A stretch of 64,000 nt of DNA, taken from assembly GCA_040217795.1 (NCBI GenBank), contig JBEHWK010000006.1, positions 3,179-67,178 of the forward strand, in the 5' to 3' direction. This DNA comes from Clostridium_T sp040217795. Lineage in GTDB: Bacteria > Bacillota > Clostridia > Clostridiales > Clostridiaceae. Below are positions 43,952 through 50,512 of the stretch, one piece after another. Both the position numbers and the translations under genes were made by a program. Under the pieces are notes generated by a model. The model searched no databases. It was given only the letters and a program-made list of their open reading frames with translations, and was not told the DNA's origin. Within the stretch, counting starts at the first letter, position 1. Each line of letters starts with the position of its first letter.

Positions 43952-44081
43952 AAAAAATATACACACTGTAAAATGTAAAAGAAATTGATAATATATACGA
44001 AAAATATATTATCAGATCTCAGGAAAGGGCTGATAAGAATTCAAATAGATCCAATTCTAAGAATAGAGCCAGGGTTTGCTT

Positions 44082-44120
44082 AACCACCAGTTAGTTTTTA
44101 TTAAAGACTGACTGGTGGTT
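44082..44120 (+). terminator. Terminator of RNA copy 2
   Basis: Stem AACCACCAGTTAG/CTGACTGGTGGTT (one G-U pair) with a 13-base loop, then ATTTGG. Same stem length, loop length and position as in copy 1. Confidence 0.75.
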
Positions 44121-44165
44121 ATTTGGTTCGTGCACAATTTGCACCCCAAGGGATATGTTCAGCTT

Positions 44166-44195
44166 AAAAGCACGAAACAGCCCCTTGAGTGCTTT
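44166..44195 (-). terminator. Probable terminator at the vanW 3' end
   Basis: AAAGCAC/GTGCTTT arms around a GGGGCTG loop, overlapping the vanW stop codon and followed by TTAAGC. Confidence 0.5.
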
Positions 44196-45003
44196 ATTTC
44201 AGATAAGGGTCATATGTCATGTAAGCATGATTCTCTGTAACATATTCATCCTTTATAAATCCTATATTGTCATAAACTTTTCTGTAAATTGTGTTATTTC
44301 TTATATAACCACCCCAAAGACCAGGGGTTATTGAATGCTCCTTCTCATAAACTTCATATTTTATAATTGAAGACTCATTGCTTCTCCACTCTCCCATAAG
44401 CTTGTCTTCAGTTAAGTATACAATAAGCTGGTAATCCTGATTTGTTCCATTATATATCTGCAGATCCAGCGAACTATAGGCACAGGTGGCTCCTGAACCA
44501 AAGGGCTGGGTTCTATTGGAGTCAGGAAATATATCATGACTATGACGATGTCTTTCAGTCACTGTTAAAGGAGTATGCAACGTCATCCAATATATTAAAT
44601 TTGAAAGCTGACAAATCCCTCCTCCCACTCCAGCCTTAAAAGTGCCATCGGGACATAGTAAAAGCCCATCAAGATATCCTTTTTTATAAGTAAGCCTTCC
44701 TATAAGTTTCCAGTAAGAAAAAGTTTCTCCTGGTCTTAATACAATTCCATTTAACTTTTTCGCTGCTATTTTAAGATTCTGAATTTTATTATACTGCAAC
44801 TGAATGTCAACCCCCCTCAGCTTTCTGATGAGAGGGGTTTCATGCGTGAAAACAATATATTTATACAATTGAACCTCAAAAGCTTTAGCGTATTTTTTCC
44901 CGCTTAGATACCAGTCTGCTAAACGTTTTACTTCATAATATTTTTTGCCAAGATAAAATCTGACCCTGGACCTTTTTATGGGTTTCCTTTCTACATACAC
45001 CAT
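44194..45003 (-). CDS. VanW-family protein
   Basis: 269 residues. The VanW domain covers ~70-230: VLRPGETFSYWKLIGRLTYK, AGVGGGICQLSNLIYWMTLH and HSHDIFPDSNRTQPFGSGAT, the three diagnostic blocks. No signal peptide or membrane helix is seen, unlike the larger YoaR-type relatives. VanW is an accessory of some vancomycin clusters but is widespread outside them, with no known reaction. No van genes are nearby. Start ATG after GGAAGGGTTAGA. Confidence 0.9.
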   Translation of the reverse strand: MVYVERKPIKRSRVRFYLGKKYYEVKRLADWYLSGKKYAKAFEVQLYKYIVFTHETPLIRKLRGVDIQLQYNKIQNLKIAAKKLNGIVLRPGETFSYWKLIGRLTYKKGYLDGLLLCPDGTFKAGVGGGICQLSNLIYWMTLHTPLTVTERHRHSHDIFPDSNRTQPFGSGATCAYSSLDLQIYNGTNQDYQLIVYLTEDKLMGEWRSNESSIIKYEVYEKEHSITPGLWGGYIRNNTIYRKVYDNIGFIKDEYVTENHAYMTYDPYLK

Positions 45004-45090
45004 TCTAACCCTTCCTTCCGATAGATCTGAACTTCATTTATGGTATTATATGGTTACTTAGTGAAAATTCAACTTATGCATGTTGTATTG

Positions 45091-45852
45091 CTATTCACAA
45101 ACAATCATATTTTTAGGTTTTTTCTTTTTAAGAGGAAACGCATTAACAAATATTGAGTCAAAATCTTTAATCTCAGCCCATGTACACAAGCCTTTTATAT
45201 AATACTTTGAATCATCCATAAGAAGGTACTTATGGTTTGAACGTTTCATAACAGCGGATTTTATAGCACCTATATCAAATTCTGTCGTGAATACCTCGCC
45301 GCTGTCAATATCTATGCCGCTGACTCCCAGAAATGCATGGTCAAAATGAAATCTGCTGACTTCTTCCAGTGTAATTGGTCCAAAACTCATGTCATAATTA
45401 AAATTAAACTGACCTCCTAAAAGATAAACCTCTCCCTTGAACTCTTTCGATAATTTTTTAAGCAAAAAATTGCTATTTGTAACTATCTTTATTTTCTTAT
45501 ATGTCAAAAAAGGAACTAAATTTGTCGGAGTTGTTCCAGAATCTATAAAAATACAATCTCCATCTTTAATTAATTCCGCTGCTCTTTCACATACTGATTC
45601 TTTTTGCGGAACATTGACCATTTCTTTTTCTACTACCGGCATTTCTGAAAGACCTGACAGAACATTCCCTAACTCTTTTTTTACAGCTCCGCCCCGTTCT
45701 CTTTGAATCTTGCCTTGATTTTCCAATGTCTTCAAGTCTCTTTGAATCGTTGATATAGAAACCCCCAACTCATCAGATAGCTTTTGTATTGAAACCGAAG
45801 GTTGTGTATTTAATCTCTCTAATACATATAACAATCTTTCTTTCGCTAACAT
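45091..45852 (-). CDS. DeoR/GlpR-family sugar-responsive transcription regulator
   Basis: 253 residues. The N-terminal HTH_DeoR is at ~1-55 (RLLYVLERLNTQPSVSIQKL, then GVSISTIQRDLKTLENQGKI). The C-terminal DeoRC sensor has CIFIDSGTTPTNLVPFL, IVTNSNFLLKKLS, VYLLGGQFNFN and FDHAFLGVSGID, the sugar-phosphate-binding loops. Start ATG with AGGTGATGAAG upstream. It lies 97 bp downstream of manA on the same strand, probably in one operon. Six phased 10-bp repeats over the promoter upstream of manA are its best candidate operator; mannose or fructose phosphate is a plausible effector. Confidence 0.93.
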   Translation of the reverse strand: MLAKERLLYVLERLNTQPSVSIQKLSDELGVSISTIQRDLKTLENQGKIQRERGGAVKKELGNVLSGLSEMPVVEKEMVNVPQKESVCERAAELIKDGDCIFIDSGTTPTNLVPFLTYKKIKIVTNSNFLLKKLSKEFKGEVYLLGGQFNFNYDMSFGPITLEEVSRFHFDHAFLGVSGIDIDSGEVFTTEFDIGAIKSAVMKRSNHKYLLMDDSKYYIKGLCTWAEIKDFDSIFVNAFPLKKKKPKNMIVCE

Positions 45853-45949
45853 CTTCATCACCTATAACAATTATACTCTTTTATAAAGTATACCTTGTAA
45901 TTCAAAAAGCCTCAACAGATTGGATTATTTTTAGTCAGATATTTCAAAA

Positions 45950-46888
45950 TTAAATTGTTGAAATCATTATAGAAACATTTCCTGTAATCAATACATCTTT
46001 ATATCCTGAGGAAATTATAAAATTATCACCTTTTTTTATTTTTTCTTCTTCTACGATTCCAGAACCTTCCACCACTGTGCAAAGAAGAAAAGAATCATTT
46101 GTAAGATTAACTTTTCCATTAACATCATATTTGAATGTACTGAAGTATTCACTTTTTATATAAACATTCTTTTTGTAGCCTTCTCCTCTTTCAACATCTG
46201 AAGTAAAGGTTGTATCTATCTTTTGAGGTACTGTTATAACATCTATAGATTTTTTTGTGTGAAGCTCTCTTTCCTTGCCAGTTTTCTTATCAGCTCTTTT
46301 ATAATCAAACAAACGATAAGTCAAATCAGATGCCTGCTGGATTTCGTAAATCAATGTATTCTTACAAATAGCATGGACTGTTCCTGAAGGTATATAAAAG
46401 AAGTCTCCAGCTTTAATATTCTGGTAATTTAACAATTCATCAAATTTATTGTTCTCTATCATATTTGCAAGCTCTTCTTTTGTAGCTGTATTATGCCCTA
46501 TTTCCAGCAGTGCATCCTCGTCAGCGTCAACAATATACCACGCTTCTGTTTTACCGAATTTCTGCCCCTCAACTTCTTTTGCATATTTATCATCAGGATG
46601 TACCTGTATTGAAAGATCATCTGCAGCATCTATAAGCTTCACAAGCAGCGGGAATTGGGGATTTTTAATATTTCCAAACAATTCTCTATGTTTTTCATAT
46701 AACCATGACAAGGTCTTTCCCTTAAATTCTCCACTTTCTATTTCACAGTCACCATTGCTATGTGCTGATATAGCCCAGCATTCACCAGTAGTTTCTGATG
46801 GTATGTCATACCCAAAATATGTCCTGAGTTTTGTTCCTCCCCATATTTTTTCCCGAAAAACCGGCTTTAATTTTATTATATTATCCAT
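45950..46888 (-). CDS. manA: Class I mannose-6-phosphate isomerase
   Basis: 312 residues, the short Firmicute form. Cupin metal ligands: LSIQVHPDDKYAKEVEG (Gln/His), TEAWYIVDADEDALLEIG (Glu) and FFYIPSGTVHAICKNTLIYE (His). The N-terminal signature is VFREKIWGGTKLRTYFG. It interconverts mannose-6-P and fructose-6-P. Start ATG after CAGGGGGGGTAAACA. It is followed by deoR. Confidence 0.95.
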   Translation of the reverse strand: MDNIIKLKPVFREKIWGGTKLRTYFGYDIPSETTGECWAISAHSNGDCEIESGEFKGKTLSWLYEKHRELFGNIKNPQFPLLVKLIDAADDLSIQVHPDDKYAKEVEGQKFGKTEAWYIVDADEDALLEIGHNTATKEELANMIENNKFDELLNYQNIKAGDFFYIPSGTVHAICKNTLIYEIQQASDLTYRLFDYKRADKKTGKERELHTKKSIDVITVPQKIDTTFTSDVERGEGYKKNVYIKSEYFSTFKYDVNGKVNLTNDSFLLCTVVEGSGIVEEEKIKKGDNFIISSGYKDVLITGNVSIMISTI

Positions 46889-47073
46889 TGTTTACCCCCC
46901 CTGATTATGGTATCTACTATATTTAATTAAATCGAATAATATCAATGACGCCTTATGACTTATCTTAAACTATTTTGAACAATACTTTGAAACCGGTCTT
47001 CAAGTGAATTAACTGGCTACATAACTTGTATAACTTTAAAATATCTTAAGTTTATAATTCACTTCTTGCTTTC
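46889..47073 (-). other. 5' leader region of manA
   Basis: About 180 bp between the predicted transcription start and the manA ribosome-binding site, AT-rich. No convincing riboswitch fold was found by eye. Confidence 0.4.
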
Positions 47074-47102
47074 AGTATACTCCTAACAATACAACTTCGC
47101 AA
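47074..47102 (-). promoter_or_regulatory. Promoter of manA-deoR
   Basis: On the minus strand: -35 TTGCGA (47102-47097), 17-bp spacer, -10 TATACT (47079-47074). The -35 overlaps the first of six 10-bp direct repeats that extend upstream. Confidence 0.65.
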
Positions 47103-47160
47103 TCATTTTTATTCATTTCAATTCATAACAATTCATATTTAGTCATTTTAAATCACTTCA
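47101..47160. repeat. Six 10-bp-phased direct repeats, putative DeoR operator
   Basis: Exactly contiguous 10-mers on the plus strand: AATCATTTTT, ATTCATTTCA, ATTCATAACA, ATTCATATTT, AGTCATTTTA, AATCACTTCA (consensus ATTCATTTyA). The once-per-turn spacing and contact with the -35 fit the direct-repeat operators of DeoR-family repressors. The deoR gene is in the operon. Confidence 0.65.
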
Positions 47161-47370
47161 CAATGCTGATTAAATTAAAATCCCATCAGAAATGCCAGAT
47201 ATTTAGACAACATAGAATGGGAACATCTGAACCGTTGGCTTTCTCACATTAAATAAGTCACCTTTATTCAAAACACTTCATTTATATTCACCCGATTCAA
47301 AAATAACGATCTAACCAAAGCAATTGTCATAGAGAATCTTCCCTCTTCAATAATCCATTTATACCAAATG
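47161..47370. other. Intergenic region between the manA operator and the tRNA promoter
   Basis: About 210 bp, AT-rich, with no gene, repeat or strong hairpin that I can see. Confidence 0.5.
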
Positions 47371-47399
47371 TTGACAAGGTAGTTTTATGGTAGTAAAAT
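47371..47399 (+). promoter_or_regulatory. Promoter of the tRNA-Pro/tRNA-Gly operon
   Basis: Consensus -35 TTGACA (47371-47376), 17-bp spacer, -10 TAAAAT (47394-47399). It lies about 80 bp before the first tRNA; a CGATGCATCG palindrome follows at ~47414. Confidence 0.75.
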
Positions 47400-47487
47400 A
47401 TTAATTGTAGTTGCGATGCATCGTTTACATAGATTGCATACAAACTTATTCACAAGTATTAAATAACAGTGCACCATTATTACATTT

Positions 47488-47563
47488 CGGGGTGTGGCGC
47501 AGATGGGAGCGCGCGTGGTTCGGGATCATGAGGTCGCAGGTTCAATCCCTGTCACCCCGACCA
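47488..47563 (+). tRNA. tRNA-Pro (anticodon CGG)
   Basis: 76 nt with encoded CCA. Acceptor CGGGGTG/CACCCCG; D-stem GCGC/GCGC; anticodon stem CGTGG/TCATG with two G-U pairs; loop TTCGGGA (CGG); T-arm GCAGG TTCAATC CCTGT. It reads the CCG codon, rare in AT-rich genomes. Confidence 0.93.
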
Positions 47564-47568
47564 ACCTT

Positions 47569-47642
47569 GCGGGTGTAGCTCAATGGCAGAGCCCTAGCTT
47601 CCCAAGCTAGTTACGTGGGTTCGATTCCCATCATCCGCTCCA
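47569..47642 (+). tRNA. tRNA-Gly (anticodon CCC)
   Basis: 74 nt with encoded CCA. Acceptor GCGGGTG/CATCCGC (one G-U), D-stem GCTC/GAGC, anticodon arm CTAGC TTCCCAA GCTAG (CCC), T-arm with GGTTCGATTCC. It reads GGG. Five bases downstream of tRNA-Pro, hence co-transcribed. Confidence 0.95.
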
Positions 47643-47696
47643 TAGTAAGAACATAACGCAGTAAACTATGAGCCTCAATATTGAATCTATAATAGA

Positions 47697-47720
47697 AAAG
47701 ACACCCATTGGGGTGCCTTT
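47697..47720 (+). terminator. Terminator of the tRNA operon
   Basis: CACCC/GGGTG hairpin (GACACCC ATT GGGGTGCC) followed by TTTTGTATTTT. Confidence 0.8.
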
Positions 47721-47831
47721 TGTATTTTGCATATATATCATAAAAATCCATATTAAATTTTAAATTTGCAGTCACTTTCTCCTATGTATTAAATAATATA
47801 TACAGATATAAAGCATATTAGGAGTATTAAC

Positions 47832-48503
47832 ATGTTATATTTTTTCCCGGTACATGATGAATGTTTTGAACACTTCAGTTATGGTTACCCCAAGGATGAA
47901 TGGTATTGGTCCCCCATGGACATAAGGACTGATGAAATAACAAATGAAACAGTCATCGATAAGTGGAATACCATCTCACCTCGGCCTGCACCAAAACTGA
48001 AATCAGTAGCAGTTAATCCCAAAACTACCGCACTGTTAATACTAGATATAGAGAACTCTATATGCAAAAATCCCCCCTGTATAAGCTCTATTCCTGCAAT
48101 TAAGAAGTTACTGACAGAGGCCCGGAGGAATGGCATGATGGTCATTTATAGCCTTATACCTATGGGAACTCCTCAAGATATTAACCGTCAGATAGCACCT
48201 TTGCCAGGTGACTCCATTGTGAAATCAAATGTTGATAAGTTCTATCAAACCAACTTAGAGGAAATATTACGCAAAAATGGCATCAGAACTGTTATAGTAA
48301 CCGGCTATGCTGCTAATGGGGCAGTTCTTCACACAGCCACCGGTGCTGCTATCCGAGGCTTAAATGTTATTGTTCCCGTTGACTGCATGTCTGCCGATAA
48401 TCCTTATGCTGAGCAATATACCGCATGGCATATGCTTAATGCTCCCGGAACCAGAAATCAGGCAGTCCTTACAAAAGTTAATTTAATCAGCTTTTTACCA
48501 TAA
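47832..48503 (+). CDS. Isochorismatase-fold protein lacking the catalytic cysteine
   Basis: 223 residues. The isochorismatase-like hydrolase fold spans ~60-215. The catalytic Asp is present (Asp72 in ALLILDIEN) and so is the Lys (Lys131 in SIVKSNVDKF). At the nucleophile position, usually G-x-x-T-x-x-C-V, the sequence is VTGYAANGAVLHTA, placing Ala164 where Cys is expected. AAIRGLNVIVPVDCMSADN is the conserved C-terminal helix/strand. An N-terminal ~55-residue extension (FSYGYPKDEWYWSP) is unusual. It is either non-hydrolytic or uses a different nucleophile. ATG start without a strong GGAGG (AGGAGT 9 bases upstream). Stands alone. Confidence 0.8.
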   Translation: MLYFFPVHDECFEHFSYGYPKDEWYWSPMDIRTDEITNETVIDKWNTISPRPAPKLKSVAVNPKTTALLILDIENSICKNPPCISSIPAIKKLLTEARRNGMMVIYSLIPMGTPQDINRQIAPLPGDSIVKSNVDKFYQTNLEEILRKNGIRTVIVTGYAANGAVLHTATGAAIRGLNVIVPVDCMSADNPYAEQYTAWHMLNAPGTRNQAVLTKVNLISFLP

Positions 48504-48574
48504 AAATTTATTAATGTATCTCAATTCCCGTAATATAGGTTTCGTGCTCAAACTCTCCACACTGTCAAAAATTA

Positions 48575-48617
48575 TCACAACCTGCAGGCAGGTTTTTAAG
48601 CCGCTTACAGGTTGTGA
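48575..48617. terminator. Bidirectional terminator
   Basis: 10-bp perfect arms TCACAACCTG/CAGGTTGTGA between the convergent isochorismatase-fold and 115-residue genes; ATAATTTTT follows on the minus strand. Confidence 0.65.
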
Positions 48618-48673
48618 TTCATTTCTCTGTTAATATTTTTTCTAAATATATTCTACTTTCACCTCCCGAGGCA

Positions 48674-49021
48674 CTATGACTTGCCAATATCTTCAAACCA
48701 TTCATTGATAATTGGTAAAACATTAATTACAGGCTCCTCATAAGGATGATTCTTTCTAATGACTTTCAAAACATCCTTAAGGAGTTCTTTTTTGCATCTG
48801 AATTCCATTTTACACTCTTCACCTTCGCACATTTTATCCACTTCACCATCAAATGGATCTGAACCCTCCAAGGGTCTCCAATATCCTTTTACATTTGTTA
48901 CAGAATAAACATTATCATAATTACCCACAGTCAGAGCACCTGTTTTGTTAAGTTCATCTCTTAGTTTTATTACATATTCCTCAGGAACATATATTTCAAT
49001 TTTTACTTCTTTAAATTCCAT
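48674..49021 (-). CDS. NIF3/YqfO insert-like (CutA-type fold) protein
   Basis: 115 residues. VKIEIYVPEEYVIKLRDELN, GALTVGNYDNVYSVTNVKGY and KVIRKNHPYEEPVINVLPI are typical of the stand-alone version of the YqfO/NIF3 middle domain, a PII/CutA-like alpha-beta fold. The middle contains a Cys pair (DKMCEGEECKMEF). Function unknown; related inserts are thought to bind metals or small ligands. Start ATG after GGGAGAGGATCCACT. Confidence 0.7.
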   Translation of the reverse strand: MEFKEVKIEIYVPEEYVIKLRDELNKTGALTVGNYDNVYSVTNVKGYWRPLEGSDPFDGEVDKMCEGEECKMEFRCKKELLKDVLKVIRKNHPYEEPVINVLPIINEWFEDIGKS

Positions 49022-49191
49022 AGTGGATCCTCTCCCTTTAACATTACCAATAATTCCTTATGTATGCATTACTGATATTATAACATTTTACTGAATTAAT
49101 GTTGTTGTTCCGGCCCTTTTGTCCGGCCATTTGTATCAAGAATTTAAAGCCTGGAATATACTATTGGGATAAGAATATTTGAGGTGATAGA

Positions 49192-50409
49192 TTGAGTAAT
49201 CTGCCTATCCACAATTCACTTTTTCAAAGCCCTGAATTCTTAAAAGATCAGATCTTTTCAACCCTGAAGTTTTATTACCCCAGATGCATGGATTATAAAA
49301 ACGGAGGTTATTTCAACTGCTTTTTAGACGATGGAACCATTTGTGATTATGAAACTAAGCACCTGGTAGGCACTTGCCGTTTCATATACAATTTCAGTAT
49401 AGGAAGAATTCTGGACAAAAATGCCCGATGGTGCCTTGAAGGCATAGAACAAGGCTTAAAATTTTTGCAGAACTTTCATCTTGATACTAAAAATGGCGGT
49501 TATTACTGGATATTGAAGGGACAAAAACCTGTGGACACAACAAAATTTGCCTATGGTCATGCTTTTGTTCTTTTAGCAGCCTCTAAAGCTTTCCAGGCCG
49601 GAGTACCTTATGCTAAGGATATAATGGAGTATACTTATAATATATTAGAAGATCATTTTTGGCAGCCTCAGTATAATCTCTACGTTGATCAGATAACTCC
49701 TGACTGGTCAAGGGTATATCCCTACAGAGGCCAAAATTCAAATATGCATATGTGTGACGCTATGATATCAGCCTATGAGGCTGCAGGTGATTCAAAATAT
49801 CTTGAAAGAGCCTATACATTGGCTAAATCCGTCACTATTAGCTTAGCTTCTCAAGCCAGAGGTTTAATATGGGAAAATTACCATACTGACTGGACAGTTG
49901 ACTGGACATATCGCGAGAAAGATGAATCTCTTGCTCAATTCAGACCAACAGGTTTTGTTCCTGGTCATCAACTGGAATGGGCTAAAATATTAATGTTGCT
50001 GGACAGACATCGACGCAGGAAATGGTTGTTAGAAAAAGCTCAGTATTTATACCACTATGCTATCAGGAGAGGTCTGGACTGTAAATATGGAGGGATATTT
50101 TATCTGTTATCCAGGGAAGGAAATGTGATAGACACAGATAAGCGGTACTGGGTGGAATCTGAAACTATAGGTGCTTCTTTACTTCTCGCAGGTAGAACTG
50201 ACTCACCATACTATTGGCATATGTATGATTTAATATTCTCATATTGCTGGGACTTTTTCATAGATCACCGTTACGGCGGCTGGTATAACATATTGAATCT
50301 CAAAAACGTCAGATACAGCAATATCAAGAGCCCTGTTACCAAGACTGATTATCACCCTATAACCAACTTCTATGAAACTCTTAGAGTTCTTGAAGAATAT
50401 AAATGTTAA
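49192..50409 (+). CDS. AGE-family sugar 2-epimerase/isomerase
   Basis: 405 residues forming an (alpha/alpha)6 barrel. Conserved stretches: MDYKNGGYFNCFLDDGTICD, HLVGTCRFIYNFSIG, HLDTKNGGYYWILKGQKPVD, FAYGHAFVLLAASKAF, GFVPGHQLEWAKILMLLDRH (catalytic-region His) and FFIDHRYGGWYNILN (second His near the C-terminus). The family includes N-acylglucosamine 2-epimerase, cellobiose 2-epimerase and mannose isomerase; length and motifs do not separate these. TTG start after GAGGTGATAGA. No sialic-acid genes are adjacent. Confidence 0.87.
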   Translation: MSNLPIHNSLFQSPEFLKDQIFSTLKFYYPRCMDYKNGGYFNCFLDDGTICDYETKHLVGTCRFIYNFSIGRILDKNARWCLEGIEQGLKFLQNFHLDTKNGGYYWILKGQKPVDTTKFAYGHAFVLLAASKAFQAGVPYAKDIMEYTYNILEDHFWQPQYNLYVDQITPDWSRVYPYRGQNSNMHMCDAMISAYEAAGDSKYLERAYTLAKSVTISLASQARGLIWENYHTDWTVDWTYREKDESLAQFRPTGFVPGHQLEWAKILMLLDRHRRRKWLLEKAQYLYHYAIRRGLDCKYGGIFYLLSREGNVIDTDKRYWVESETIGASLLLAGRTDSPYYWHMYDLIFSYCWDFFIDHRYGGWYNILNLKNVRYSNIKSPVTKTDYHPITNFYETLRVLEEYKC

Positions 50410-50476
50410 AAATTCAGCAGAGCTTATTACTTCAAATCCCAGGTATCACTGGCGGTGAGAGTATAAAACGAAATAT

Positions 50477-50512
50477 AAAACAGCACCGGCAAAAAAAGCT
50501 GGTGCTGTCTTT
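50477..50512. terminator. Bidirectional terminator between epimerase and kinase
   Basis: ACAGCACCgGC/GCtGGTGCTGT arms with A-rich loop; T-rich on both outer sides. Confidence 0.8.

Larger units (their letters stand above)
43336..44125 (+). ncRNA. Predicted ~790-nt structured RNA with 20-nt repeat array, copy 2
   Basis: Plus-strand counterpart of the 34.75-35.54 kb unit, of almost identical predicted length. 5' hairpin GAAGTAA...TTACTTC; closing-helix 5' strand GCAAATCCTGACT (43369-43381); ~25 degenerate 20-bp units; conserved block CGAAAAATATATTATCA and GAATTCAAATAG (44037-44048); closing-helix 3' strand AGCCAGGGTTTGC (44067-44079); terminator. Relative to copy 1, the closing helix has two compensatory double changes (A-T to G-C and T-A to C-G) and one mismatch. 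All frames are broken by stops. Function unknown. Confidence 0.7.
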
